DNA from: Ruegeria sp. Ofav3-42
GTDB lineage: Bacteria; Pseudomonadota; Alphaproteobacteria; Rhodobacterales; Rhodobacteraceae
Assembly: GCF_022347725.1 (NCBI RefSeq)
Contig: NZ_JAKRGB010000015.1
Span: forward strand, 1 to 64,000
Direction: 5' to 3'
Length of the DNA: 64,000 bases
Under the pieces are notes generated by a model. That model was given only the letters and a program-made list of their open reading frames with translations, was not told where the DNA came from and made no database searches. Every line of letters begins with the position of its first letter. The stretch's first letter is position 1. A program made the translations under genes and the position numbers. Below, in pieces: positions 9,483-17,788 of the stretch.

Positions 9483-10381
9483 GCCGAAGCAGAGTTCTGA
9501 ATAATGGCGGATTTTGCCAGTTTCTCTAACAGATTGGCGGTTGCCTGCCCCATCGGTCTTTCGAATGACCAGACCATATCCACCGCGCGTTCGGCATAGG
9601 GTTTGGTCTCGAATTGCAGGGGCAAGATTTTAAGCGCGCCAGTTTGAACAAAGGCATCCACCGCATGCAGGGGCAGCGCCGACCACCCCAGGTCGGCCTG
9701 CACAAGCTCGATGGCCTCGGCTGCAGTGCTGACCTGCCAGATCGATGGCGAGGCCCTAAGGATCGCGCTGTTGGCATTATCGGCTTCCTTCAACAATATC
9801 TGACGATGCAGACGCAACTCCCCCCAGGAAACCGACGGCGTGTGCGCCAGCGGGCTTTCCGGATGACTGACGCAAACCAGTCTTAGTGTTCCTAACGAGC
9901 GGAAGTCGAGTGCCTCCGGGATGCCCTCTGGCTCCAGAATAACGCCCAGATCCACCGCACCCTGAACGACCAGCCGTTGAATCTCTCCGGCGGTAAACGA
10001 TTGGATTTCCACGTCAACCGACGGGAATTCAACGCTAAACGCACGGATGATCTCTCCCAGGTTGGCTAGCTTGATATGCGGCGCCATCGCAAGCGTGATG
10101 CGGTTCTCTACGGTCATCGACAAGGCATCGGCAACAGCCAGAAACCGGCTGCGGCGCTCCAACAGAATTTCAGCCTGCGAGATCAACGCCTCACCCGCCC
10201 TGGTAAGGGTCGGGTACCTTCGGCTACGATCGAAAAGCGTGAGATCCAAATCGACCTCAAGATTGGCAACCAATGTGCTGATGACCGATTGCGCTTTGTT
10301 ACATTTTCGGGCTGCTGCGGAAAATGACCCCTCGCTGTGGGTGGCGACGAATGCCTCTAATTGCTCAAACGATGCGCGCAT
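9479..10381 (-). CDS. LysR-family regulator, divergent from a PACE exporter
   Basis: A 300-residue protein with an N-terminal LysR helix-turn-helix (residues about 1-60; GSFSAAARKCNKAQSVIS is the recognition part) and a C-terminal periplasmic-binding-like effector domain (about 90-290). It is transcribed away from the PACE-family gene with 103 bases between starts. This is the arrangement known for AceR/AceI in Acinetobacter, where a LysR regulator controls a PACE exporter. A perfect 12-base palindrome at 10407-10418 in the shared promoter region is the obvious candidate binding site. Confidence 0.9.
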   Translation of the reverse strand: MRASFEQLEAFVATHSEGSFSAAARKCNKAQSVISTLVANLEVDLDLTLFDRSRRYPTLTRAGEALISQAEILLERRSRFLAVADALSMTVENRITLAMAPHIKLANLGEIIRAFSVEFPSVDVEIQSFTAGEIQRLVVQGAVDLGVILEPEGIPEALDFRSLGTLRLVCVSHPESPLAHTPSVSWGELRLHRQILLKEADNANSAILRASPSIWQVSTAAEAIELVQADLGWSALPLHAVDAFVQTGALKILPLQFETKPYAERAVDMVWSFERPMGQATANLLEKLAKSAIIQNSASA

Positions 10382-10406
10382 AGCGGAGCCCTGCCATCTA
10401 TCTACT

Positions 10407-10418
10407 TACCATATGGTA
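10407..10418. promoter_or_regulatory. Perfect palindrome, candidate LysR operator
   Basis: TACCATATGGTA is its own reverse complement and lies 26 bases from the LysR start and 67 bases from the PACE gene start. With its flanks it also fits the loose T-N11-A rule for LysR sites. Binding is inferred from position and symmetry only. Confidence 0.45.
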
Positions 10419-10484
10419 TCCACCTTTATTGATCTCTCCACCCAAGTACAACCGTTACAAAGACATGAATTCAGGAGAACACAC

Positions 10485-10910
10485 ATGAGCTTTGGCGGTC
10501 GGATTTTACACGCAGTGCTGTTCGAGGTCTTCGCGCTTTTGAGCATTGCGCTTTTGCTGCCGATGATCTCGCATGTTGATGTCCACAAATCACTGATCCT
10601 GGGCGTATTCTTTTCTTTGGCCGCAATGCTGTGGAACGTGGTTTTCAACACTGGGTTCGACTGGTACCTCAAGAACATCCGAAGAAACATGCGCAAGTCT
10701 GCGGCGGTGCGGGGTGTTCATGCCTTGCTGTTTGAGGGTTCGTTTGTAGCGCTGACCCTGCCTGTTCTCGCTTGGGCCCTGGGCCTGACATTATGGGGCG
10801 CAATGAAACTGGAAGCAGCGCTGATAGTATTTATTCTCGTCTATACATTTTGCTTCAATATTGTGTTTGATTGGTGTCGCGTGAAACTCACCAACCCGAC
10901 GGTGTCTTGA
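10485..10910 (+). CDS. PACE-family multidrug/biocide efflux protein (AceI-like)
   Basis: The 141-residue protein has four membrane helices made of two tandem bacterial transmembrane pair domains. All four family signatures are visible: R6-x2-H-A-x2-F-E14 in helix 1, W50-N-x3-N-x2-F-D59 in helix 2, R76-x2-H-A-x2-F-E84 in helix 3, and Y120-x3-F-N-x3-D129 in helix 4. Glu14 corresponds to the Glu15 needed for proton coupling in AceI. Known members export chlorhexidine, acriflavine and short diamines such as cadaverine or putrescine. I chose the ATG at 10485 because of its AGGAGAACACAC Shine-Dalgarno region and because translation then begins directly at the first helix. Confidence 0.92.
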   Translation: MSFGGRILHAVLFEVFALLSIALLLPMISHVDVHKSLILGVFFSLAAMLWNVVFNTGFDWYLKNIRRNMRKSAAVRGVHALLFEGSFVALTLPVLAWALGLTLWGAMKLEAALIVFILVYTFCFNIVFDWCRVKLTNPTVS

Positions 10911-11096
10911 CCGGGCAGAATGAAACCTCTCGTTGCCGACGCAATGTGAAGTCGACCTTTCGCTGAATACGAGCTTTGATGACATCCGACCTGTTTGATC
11001 GAATGTTCGATACAAAGCCCGTCGATCCCTGTTCGAGGCCCTATTCGCATCTGTCGCCTGCCGAAGGATCCCAGAATGCGCTCGGGAACAATCGGC

Positions 11097-11987
11097 TCAA
11101 GTCCCAACCGTTTCCACACCGGCAAGATCTGCCTCAAGCAGCGATTTCAGTTTTGGGCGCCAGACGTCTGCCAGAGCATCTTCTCGTGTCACCAAGGAGA
11201 TGTTCCGGAACAACGGCCGAGGCTCACACGGCAAGACAAGAACCTGATCTGCGCCATAACGAATGACATCCGCTTTTGGCAAAAGCGCGTATCCGATCCC
11301 GTGTTTGACGCAGTTCACAATCGTTTCGATGCTATCAAGGATGATCACGTCATCGGACTTCAATTGCATCTGGTCGCAATATTGGGCGATCAGTTTTCCA
11401 ATGCCTGACGATGGGATGAAATGCAGAAACGGAAACGATTGAGACAGCTCGGCGAGCCCGCCAGCCTTGCTGTTCAATGGCGCTGTCACCACCATCTCTT
11501 CGCGGATAAGCGTTTCGCAGCAAAGCTCGTTGGTGGCCTCCGAAATTTCCGTCACAACCGCCGCGTCCAGTTGACCGTTTCGAACCTGCTCACACAATGC
11601 CTCGGACAGTCCTGTGCTTGTGCGAAACACTGCTTTTGGAGCCATCTGCGCGGCGCTCGTGAGAAATCTGGGCAGAATCCGAGCGCCAGCAGAAGGGACA
11701 AACCCGATCCGGTAGGACCCTGTTAGCTCGTGCGTTGACACACAGCGCGATTTCAAGACCGAGAAGGCATCGACAATGGTCTTGGCGTCCTGGGCAACCC
11801 GAATTCCCAACGGGGTTAGCTTGGGCGGGCGATATCTGCGATCGAACAGTTGCGCCCCAAGTTCGTCTTCCAAAGACTTCATCTGCATGCTGACTGCCGA
11901 CAACGTCATATTTCGGATTTCCGCAGTTCGGGTGAAGGAGCTTTGCTGCGCGATAGCAACCAGAGTTTCAAAGGCTGAAATTTGCAT
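11097..11987 (-). CDS. LysR-family regulator, divergent from acyl-CoA dehydrogenase
   Basis: A 296-residue LysR protein starting MQISAFETLVAIAQ, with the DNA-binding domain in residues 1-60 (SSFTRTAEIRNMTLSAVSMQ) and an effector domain from about 90. An upstream in-frame ATG at 12014 would add nine residues; I favour 11987 because LysR proteins normally start a few residues before the first helix. It is divergent from the acyl-CoA dehydrogenase gene (starts 92 bases apart), which is the likely target. The 186 bases downstream, between this gene and the PACE gene, show no recognisable feature. Confidence 0.88.
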   Translation of the reverse strand: MQISAFETLVAIAQQSSFTRTAEIRNMTLSAVSMQMKSLEDELGAQLFDRRYRPPKLTPLGIRVAQDAKTIVDAFSVLKSRCVSTHELTGSYRIGFVPSAGARILPRFLTSAAQMAPKAVFRTSTGLSEALCEQVRNGQLDAAVVTEISEATNELCCETLIREEMVVTAPLNSKAGGLAELSQSFPFLHFIPSSGIGKLIAQYCDQMQLKSDDVIILDSIETIVNCVKHGIGYALLPKADVIRYGADQVLVLPCEPRPLFRNISLVTREDALADVWRPKLKSLLEADLAGVETVGT

Positions 11988-12079
11988 AACTTCAACAAAC
12001 CTTAATTTAATCACAAAGTAAATTCGATTGAAAAAAATATATCATACCTCACATACTCGTGAGCAGAGAGGATGACCCA

Positions 12080-13300
12080 ATGCTCGATCAAGGAACAAAT
12101 TCGTATCAGGAAATTGCTCGTGAACTGGCCGCCGGTTTTGCAGAACGAGCGGGCCATTGGGACGAAACCCGCACGTACTGTTGGGAAAATGTGCGCGAAC
12201 TTACCGAAGCCGGGCTTATGGGGATGACCATTCCTACAAAGTTCGGGGGGCTGGGGGCCTCGTACTTTGACGTGGTTCTGGCGGTAGAAGAAATCGCCAA
12301 GTCCTGCGCGCTGAGCGCTCGGATCGTGGTCGAGGCCAATATGGGCGGCATCAGCGCAATCATGGCGTACGGCACAGATGAACAACGCGCCTTTGTAGCC
12401 CCGCATGTCCTTTCAGGGGATAAGCCCGCAATCTGCATAACAGAGCCAAACGCGGGCAGCGCCGCGACCGAGATGCAAACGACCGCCCGGCGTGTTGGCG
12501 GCAAGTATCTGATAAACGGAACAAAGCACTGGATCACAGGCGGCGGAGTATCCAAGCTCTACCTCATTTTTGCGCGCGTTCTGAATGAAGATGGCGACGA
12601 CCAGGGAATAACCGGTTTTCTGGTTCACTATGATCCTGAAAACGGCATCGCCCCCAGAGGGTTCGATGTGGTCGGGCACGAGCGGACCATGGGTCTTTGC
12701 GGGATGCCCGAAGCAGAGCTGCGCTTTACCGATCTGGAAGTTGATGAGCGTTTCGCATTGATAACGCCGTCGGGGATCCGGCGCGGCTTTGCGGATCTGA
12801 TGACCGCTTATAACAGCCAGCGCGTCGGGGCTGGAACGGTCGCCATGGGCATCGCATCAGGTGCGCTGGAACACGCGAAAAGATACCTGCGCGAACGTCA
12901 CCAGTTTGGCCGTCCCTTGCAGGAGTTCCAGGGCCTGCAGTGGATATTTGCAGATATGGACACAGCGGTTCATGCGTCTCGCCTGATGATGCACGAGGCT
13001 GCGCAAACACTGGGGCCGGCAGGATTTCCTGACATGATGATGGCGGCCCGGGCAAAAGCATTTGCCTCCGAACAGTCGGTGAAAGTCGTCAATGACGCAC
13101 TGCAAATTTTCGGTGCCCGTGGATATGGTGCCCAAGAGCCTATAGAGAGAATGTATCGCGACGTCCGAATGTTCACCATTGGTGGCGGCACCGCACAGAT
13201 TCTGAAGACACAAGTCGCGGGCTCATTACTGGGCATCAAGACACCGCAAACAAGAGATGGATACGCAAAGCTGGCGGATCGATCCTCATTGACGAACTAG
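12080..13300 (+). CDS. Acyl-CoA dehydrogenase-family flavoprotein
   Basis: A 406-residue protein with the three-part ACAD fold: N-terminal helical domain, middle beta domain with the first signature (ICITEPNAGSAATEM) and the FAD-contacting TKHWITGG, and C-terminal helical domain with FGARGYGAQEPIERMYRDVR. The enzyme should introduce a double bond next to a CoA thioester using FAD. The usual catalytic Glu in the xEGT motif is Gly here (IGGGTAQI, near residue 369), so the base must come from another helix as in long-chain/isovaleryl types, or the reaction differs. I chose the ATG at 12080 (Shine-Dalgarno AGAGAGGAT) over a GTG at 12059. Confidence 0.88.
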   Translation: MLDQGTNSYQEIARELAAGFAERAGHWDETRTYCWENVRELTEAGLMGMTIPTKFGGLGASYFDVVLAVEEIAKSCALSARIVVEANMGGISAIMAYGTDEQRAFVAPHVLSGDKPAICITEPNAGSAATEMQTTARRVGGKYLINGTKHWITGGGVSKLYLIFARVLNEDGDDQGITGFLVHYDPENGIAPRGFDVVGHERTMGLCGMPEAELRFTDLEVDERFALITPSGIRRGFADLMTAYNSQRVGAGTVAMGIASGALEHAKRYLRERHQFGRPLQEFQGLQWIFADMDTAVHASRLMMHEAAQTLGPAGFPDMMMAARAKAFASEQSVKVVNDALQIFGARGYGAQEPIERMYRDVRMFTIGGGTAQILKTQVAGSLLGIKTPQTRDGYAKLADRSSLTN

Positions 13301-13515
13301 CCTGACAATCGGCTCTCGTTTTAAGCTGTTCGAGCTTGACCGGTTCATCGACACCCATAGCGTGCGATGGGCGAGGCACTCAGAAGTGCCGTTACACATA
13401 TAATTTGACGTGCTATTGGCAAAACGGACATGCCTCACAAGAGGCGTATCAAATGGTTTCTTAAATCAGTTCGGCAATCAGAGATTGGCCGCTTGGGGAA
13501 AGGTCCTAAAACCAA

Positions 13516-13552
13516 GTTGCCATCCGAGCCCCTTTGGAGGCTGGATGGCAAC
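13516..13552. repeat. Strong hairpin in an otherwise empty 404-base gap
   Basis: GTTGCCATCC pairs perfectly with GGATGGCAAC, and inside it AGCC pairs with GGCT around an eight-base loop with one bulged G. No T run follows, so it is not a standard intrinsic terminator. The rest of 13301-13704 has no convincing gene, only a 65-codon frame at 13430-13627 that contains the hairpin and lacks a Shine-Dalgarno sequence. Confidence 0.6.
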
Positions 13553-13704
13553 TCAATAGAAACTGTGCGATTTCTGTGCGGGGTGACCAGTCAAGCTATG
13601 ACCGAATTTCGTCGGCGCTTGTTTTGAAGCAGAACCTAACTGGTCTAGTCTTTATCTGATGTGCTTTCTCCTTTTGTAGCGCTAGTTGCGTTGGTGATTT
13701 TGCA

Positions 13705-13989
13705 TTAGTCCTGATTGCTCCAGTGATCGCCATCCTTGTAGTCATCGCGACGCTCTTCCGCGCGGTCCTGGGCGTCTTCGAAGTTATCTTTCTGAATTGC
13801 ACCGCCAACGGCTCCAACTGCAGCGCCAGCGGCAGCACCACCTACGATGCTCTCGCCGGCGATACCGGCGACGGTGGCACCGGCAACCGCGCCCTTGATG
13901 GCTTTGTCAGTGACGTAGTCCGCCTGAGCTGTGGCCGCCATGGTGATCAGAATTGCTCCGGAAACCGGGGCGATAAAGAGTTTCTTCAT
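13705..13989 (-). CDS. Small exported glycine-zipper protein
   Basis: A 94-residue protein with a signal peptide (MKKLFIAPVSGAILITMAATAQA, cut near residue 23), then a Gly/Ala-rich segment (AVAGATVAGIAGESIVGGAAAGAAVGAVGG) with glycines spaced every four residues or so, as in glycine-zipper membrane-inserting proteins. It ends in a highly charged tail rich in Asp, Glu and Arg. Such proteins sit in the outer membrane or periplasm; a function cannot be given. The ATG at 13989 was chosen because AAGGAT lies eight bases before it; in-frame ATGs upstream are poorly placed. Confidence 0.7.
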   Translation of the reverse strand: MKKLFIAPVSGAILITMAATAQADYVTDKAIKGAVAGATVAGIAGESIVGGAAAGAAVGAVGGAIQKDNFEDAQDRAEERRDDYKDGDHWSNQD

Positions 13990-14141
13990 TGGATTCATCC
14001 TTGTTCTGGTCAGCAACCATTGCGGCTGCCGTATGCCCATGAACTAGGTGGCGCGATGGCCGGCATTCTTTTGAAGACGGGACAAGGTTTTGTGGATCCT
14101 GGACAACTTCAGGTTCTCAGGGGTTCGAGGGACAAAAGAAC

Positions 14142-15149
14142 CTATCGGCCGGCCTTTCGGAACCTGGCGGGGGTCTCACCTGTCCACCGCTTGAACGCCA
14201 CCGAAAAAGCTGCCTGATCTGCAAAACCCAACATGAATGCGACGCGCGCCACGCCCTCGCCACTGCGCAGCATTCGTTTCGAAAGATCACACAGCACGCC
14301 TTCCAACAGCAACTTGAAGCTTGTTCCTTCGGCTGACAGGTGACGTGTCATTGTACGCCGGGTCAGCCCAAGCTCGGTGGCTATTTCGTCCCCATTCGGG
14401 ATTGGCCCGGGAAGGCGTTCACCAAGCATGTCCACGATGCGGTCAGCGAGGCTCTTGACGACATCGGGCTGGGCTTTCAATTGCTCTTCTCCGTGCCTGC
14501 GTAGGTGCCCCAACAAAGTAGGGTCAGCGGTCGGGATCCGAAAACTCATGCCGTTGGACGGTAAGCACAGCGCATAACCCGCTTTGTAGCCTTCAACGGC
14601 GCACCCCGCCATATCGGCCAGCAATCGACAATGCCCGGCGTCGTCCGTTTCAAGCTCAATCGAGATGGGCCCTAGCCCACCAGACGTGATCTGTTGCACG
14701 CGTCTATAGAGACCAAACAGCAGCATCTCGCGATGCCGTGGATACTGATGAGCCGGGATCACGCTACTTTCCAAAGTAATCTTTGGGGAATCCGGTGCTC
14801 CGACCACGTCCAGTCGCAGATCCGGGTCCTGCATCGCGTAAAACCGCTGGGTCATAGCCAATGCGTCTTCAACCGTTTCGGCAGCCCTTACTATATACGC
14901 AAGCAGCGTTCCGGGACCTTGCGCTGATAATCCAACGTGGGCGGCAAAAGTCTTGTCCTCCAGCACTCGGCACGCGGTCTCAACTGCACCCGCTTCGTGC
15001 AGTAACTCGACAGTCGCATCGGGCCCTTCGATCACGTCCGAAGGCACCCCCGCCATCTCAAGGATTTCAGGAAACGGAATGCGCGCACTGGGCTGCTGCG
15101 CATAGAGACGCCCGACATGTTGCAATCTGTACGCGCTGATGCGTGGCAC
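14142..15149 (-). CDS. AraC-family regulator with arabinose-binding-like (OruR-type) sensor domain
   Basis: A 335-residue regulator. The N-terminal two-thirds match the family of AraC proteins with a long ligand domain (as in OruR/ArgR-type regulators), including the conserved SPKITLESSVIPAHQYPRHREML region. The C-terminal 100 residues hold two helix-turn-helix motifs (LGLTRRTMTRHLSAEG and LRSGEGVARVAFMLGFADQAAFSVAFKRWTGETPARFRK). The start is a GTG at 15149 with GGGGGAAG upstream. The next operon (15528-17122) is divergent and is the most likely target. Confidence 0.88.
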   Translation of the reverse strand: MPRISAYRLQHVGRLYAQQPSARIPFPEILEMAGVPSDVIEGPDATVELLHEAGAVETACRVLEDKTFAAHVGLSAQGPGTLLAYIVRAAETVEDALAMTQRFYAMQDPDLRLDVVGAPDSPKITLESSVIPAHQYPRHREMLLFGLYRRVQQITSGGLGPISIELETDDAGHCRLLADMAGCAVEGYKAGYALCLPSNGMSFRIPTADPTLLGHLRRHGEEQLKAQPDVVKSLADRIVDMLGERLPGPIPNGDEIATELGLTRRTMTRHLSAEGTSFKLLLEGVLCDLSKRMLRSGEGVARVAFMLGFADQAAFSVAFKRWTGETPARFRKAGR

Positions 15150-15267
15150 CTGTGCTTCCCCCGTGACAATTCCGGCAATTGTCCAGAAGCCAACAACAAA
15201 TGTCCAGAACCCTAAGGATCGCCAGCGCGACGGTGGTTAGTTCGCGGTCATCAAAAAGGAAAAGACC

Positions 15268-15465
15268 ATGATCTACTTCGCAAGGTACTACCGCGTTTTC
15301 AAGGCGATCCAAACGTCCGCAAAAAATGAGTGGTCCAGTGCAAATGTTCACGGGCGTCAAACAGGGGCACTTGGCGAGAAAACGCCAAGGGGGCCTCGTT
15401 GGGACCCTCCTTACGCCCCACCACAACAACCCACCGAACCGACACGACACCCAAACGGAAACTGA
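15268..15465 (+). CDS. Possible small protein, leader region of the HlyD operon
   Basis: A 65-codon frame starts with ATG after AAAAAGGAAAAGACC, a good Shine-Dalgarno context. It begins MIYFARYYRVFKAIQ, mildly amphipathic, and then turns into Pro/Arg/Thr-rich sequence that looks non-coding. It lies in the 378-base gap between the AraC gene and the membrane protein at 15528. I recognise no family. It may be only a chance frame in a long leader. Confidence 0.25.
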   Translation: MIYFARYYRVFKAIQTSAKNEWSSANVHGRQTGALGEKTPRGPRWDPPYAPPQQPTEPTRHPNGN

Positions 15466-15527
15466 CCTTCCAACCATTCGACACACTACATCCGCAGCAC
15501 GACTGCGTCAGCAAAAGGACCCAAAAC

Positions 15528-15908
15528 ATGAAACCACCCGCGTTCCTGATGGCCGCCGCACTCGGCGTCATTTCAACCCCCGCCTTCGCCGCTGGCGGCG
15601 ACCCCCGTTGGTGGGTCGCTCCCGGCCAGACCGACAGCTATGCCTGGGTCGGCCTGAGCGTTTTCTTCCTTGCGATCCTATTGGTCGTCCACCTCTATGC
15701 GCGCTTTGAACGCTATACCGAGCGAAAATCAATCGGCACGCCGCTGCGCACAACAATTCCAGTAATGCTGAGCGTCGCTCTGGCCTACGAGCTGATGCCG
15801 GCCTTGAGCCATTTCAGCAATCTGTTGCCGGCTGCTCTGATCCTGACCGCAATCGCCCGCGATTTCATGCTGTGGTGGCGCCCATCCGATGAGGAGGCAG
15901 TAAAATGA
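15528..15908 (+). CDS. Small inner-membrane protein paired with HlyD-type protein
   Basis: A 126-residue protein that begins with a signal-like segment (MKPPAFLMAAALGVISTPAFAAG), followed by three predicted membrane helices (about residues 40-60, 78-95 and 96-113). Its stop overlaps the start of the HlyD gene as ATGA, so the two are translated together. The same arrangement, a small membrane protein plus a lone HlyD/EmrA-like subunit, occurs in E. coli as YibI-YibH, though I cannot show sequence homology to YibI. Function unknown; probably a partner in efflux or envelope maintenance. Confidence 0.7.
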   Translation: MKPPAFLMAAALGVISTPAFAAGGDPRWWVAPGQTDSYAWVGLSVFFLAILLVVHLYARFERYTERKSIGTPLRTTIPVMLSVALAYELMPALSHFSNLLPAALILTAIARDFMLWWRPSDEEAVK

Positions 15909-17122
15909 TCGAACTTCTCGTTACATCCTTCCCGTTCGTTCTGCGCGTGATTTACCTGAAATGGCGCGGGATGCCCGTCACTCTGTACAACGTGCACCGT
16001 GCGATCTTTTTGTGGTTCGTGCTGGCCCTGATCGTTTTCTTCGCCGTGTTCTATTACTACCCCAAGTCCTACACCGGCCTTGTGCCGTTCAGAACCGTTC
16101 CGGTCGTGGCCGAGAATGGCGGAACAGTCACGGAAGTCCATGTAAAAGGTGGCGATCACGTAGAGCCGGGCGATCCGTTGTTTGCAGTCGAGAATTCTTC
16201 CGAAAAAGCTGCCTTGGATTTCGCGACGCGCAAAGTCGAGGAAATCCAAAGCGCGAAACTCGCGGCGGAACTTCAGGTCGAAACTGCTCAGGCTGTGTTG
16301 GATGCCGCAGTGACTGCAAGAGAACAGGCAGAGCTTGTTCTGATGGATCACCGCGCGCTTCAGGCCAAAGGCTCTGCGGCCTTCCAAGTGAGTCAGTTGG
16401 AACGGGCACAGGCATCGCTGGAAACTCGGGAAGCTGAGGTCGAGGCCGCCACAACTCAGTTAGGAGTGGCTCAGGTCCAGGCAACAGCCGTATTGCCGGC
16501 ACAGCTTGCGTCTGCGCGTGCTTCGCTGAAACAGGCCGAGGTGGAACTGGCTAAAACACTTACGCTCAGCTCTATCGATGGAGTTGTTGAGCAGGTCACG
16601 CTCAACGTCGGATCACGCGCAGCCCAGGCAGCGATGAGCCCCGCCATGCTGATCGTACCCGACCGGAAAGATATTGAGCGCGGACGTATCGTTGCTGGAT
16701 TCTCGCAGGTTTCGCACACCGAGTTGTACGAAGGCATGGCAGCTGAAGTGGCCTGCGAAAGCAACTTCAACATTTCGATGCGCAACACCATCTTGCCTGC
16801 TCGGATCGTGCGTATTCAGGACTCGATCTCTTCTGGCCAACTTGCACCCAGCGGCCGTCTGATCGAGCCCAGTGAAAAGGCAAAACGTGGCCAGATCGTC
16901 GTGCATCTTGACCTCGTACATCCAGAACACCGTGATCTTTTGGTTCCGGGCAGCGGTTGCATTGTGCAGTCTTACACGACCAGTCTGGAAGGCGAAATGG
17001 AAGGAACGACTGTCGCACACGCAATCCAGGCCATGGGGATTATCAAGGCAGTTGGTCTGCGGATCAAAGCGTGGTTTGGTCTGACTTCTGGCATCGGTCT
17101 GATCGGCGGCGGACACGCTTGA
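15905..17122 (+). CDS. HlyD/EmrA-family membrane fusion (periplasmic adaptor) protein
   Basis: A 405-residue adaptor. After one N-terminal membrane helix (about residues 35-55) comes the first half of the lipoyl domain (VPVVAENGGTVTEVHVKGGDHVEPGDPLF), a long coiled coil rich in Ala, Glu and Gln (about 95-220), then the second lipoyl half (LSSIDGVVEQVTLNVGSRA) and a beta-barrel domain. It should bridge an inner-membrane transporter and an outer-membrane channel, but no ABC, MFS or TolC gene lies beside it. The only partner in the operon is the small membrane protein overlapping its start. Confidence 0.87.
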   Translation: MIELLVTSFPFVLRVIYLKWRGMPVTLYNVHRAIFLWFVLALIVFFAVFYYYPKSYTGLVPFRTVPVVAENGGTVTEVHVKGGDHVEPGDPLFAVENSSEKAALDFATRKVEEIQSAKLAAELQVETAQAVLDAAVTAREQAELVLMDHRALQAKGSAAFQVSQLERAQASLETREAEVEAATTQLGVAQVQATAVLPAQLASARASLKQAEVELAKTLTLSSIDGVVEQVTLNVGSRAAQAAMSPAMLIVPDRKDIERGRIVAGFSQVSHTELYEGMAAEVACESNFNISMRNTILPARIVRIQDSISSGQLAPSGRLIEPSEKAKRGQIVVHLDLVHPEHRDLLVPGSGCIVQSYTTSLEGEMEGTTVAHAIQAMGIIKAVGLRIKAWFGLTSGIGLIGGGHA

Positions 17123-17136
17123 TCTTAAGCCCGCGG

Positions 17137-17156
17137 CTCCCAACATTTGTTGGGAG
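17137..17156 (+). terminator. Hairpin after the HlyD gene
   Basis: CTCCCAAC and GTTGGGAG form a perfect eight-base stem with loop ATTT, 14 bases after the HlyD stop. The downstream TCGTGTTTATT is only moderately T-rich. Confidence 0.6.
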
Positions 17157-17319
17157 TCGTGTTTATTGGAGCGGTTCGTGATCTTCTGCGTGAACAACAC
17201 GGTAGTAACCGGTCATTTCTGAACTGGGTCCGCCACCGCAGTCTGTGGGGCCGGAAAACCACGGTGACCGACAAGAATTATCAAATCCTAAGCCCAGACC
17301 GAGCTAAGAAAGCACACCT

Positions 17320-17547
17320 TTAGCCGCCAACGTAAACGCCATCCTTTGGGCGGTAGAAGATCTTTTGATCGTGGAGCCGACCAAGAAGATCTTGAATGCG
17401 ATGAAGGGCGTCCTCCCTTTCCGCTTTATCGTCTTCATTTTCGTCAGCGGCCTCATTCGACAATGAATTCAAGGCCCGCCGCAGAGAGACTTCTATAAGA
17501 TCAATGTCCTCAACAGACAGTTCGAACATATCGTTGTATTGGGGCAT
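17320..17547 (-). CDS. Small conserved acidic helical protein (MPQYNDMF family)
   Basis: A 75-residue protein beginning MPQYNDMFELSVEDIDLIE, largely helical and acidic (a run rich in Glu/Asp near residues 35-45) and ending YRPKDGVYVGG. I recall short uncharacterised Rhodobacteraceae proteins with a very similar start, but no function. The ATG at 17547 follows GGAG at a seven-base spacing; the ATG directly before it at 17550 is the alternative. The 240 bases separating it from the regulator gene at 17789 hold nothing recognisable. Confidence 0.6.
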   Translation of the reverse strand: MPQYNDMFELSVEDIDLIEVSLRRALNSLSNEAADENEDDKAEREDALHRIQDLLGRLHDQKIFYRPKDGVYVGG

Positions 17548-17788
17548 CATGAGACTCCGACTAGGCGCATGTCTCCAGAGTGCCTTACGTTCGTTTCGTT
17601 TTCCAGCTTTCCTCGTCAATCGTTCAATTCCGCCCCGACAAAGGGTGTTTCCACAATCTTTTTCTGTTGGTTGACTGCAATGCTCGCCGTGATCAACTTC
17701 GGCAAGCGGGTTCAGCATCGCTTGGGTTTCACAACATTGTTGCAACGCACGCTGAAACCCTCTTTCCACAACTTCAGCCCGCAGGCCG

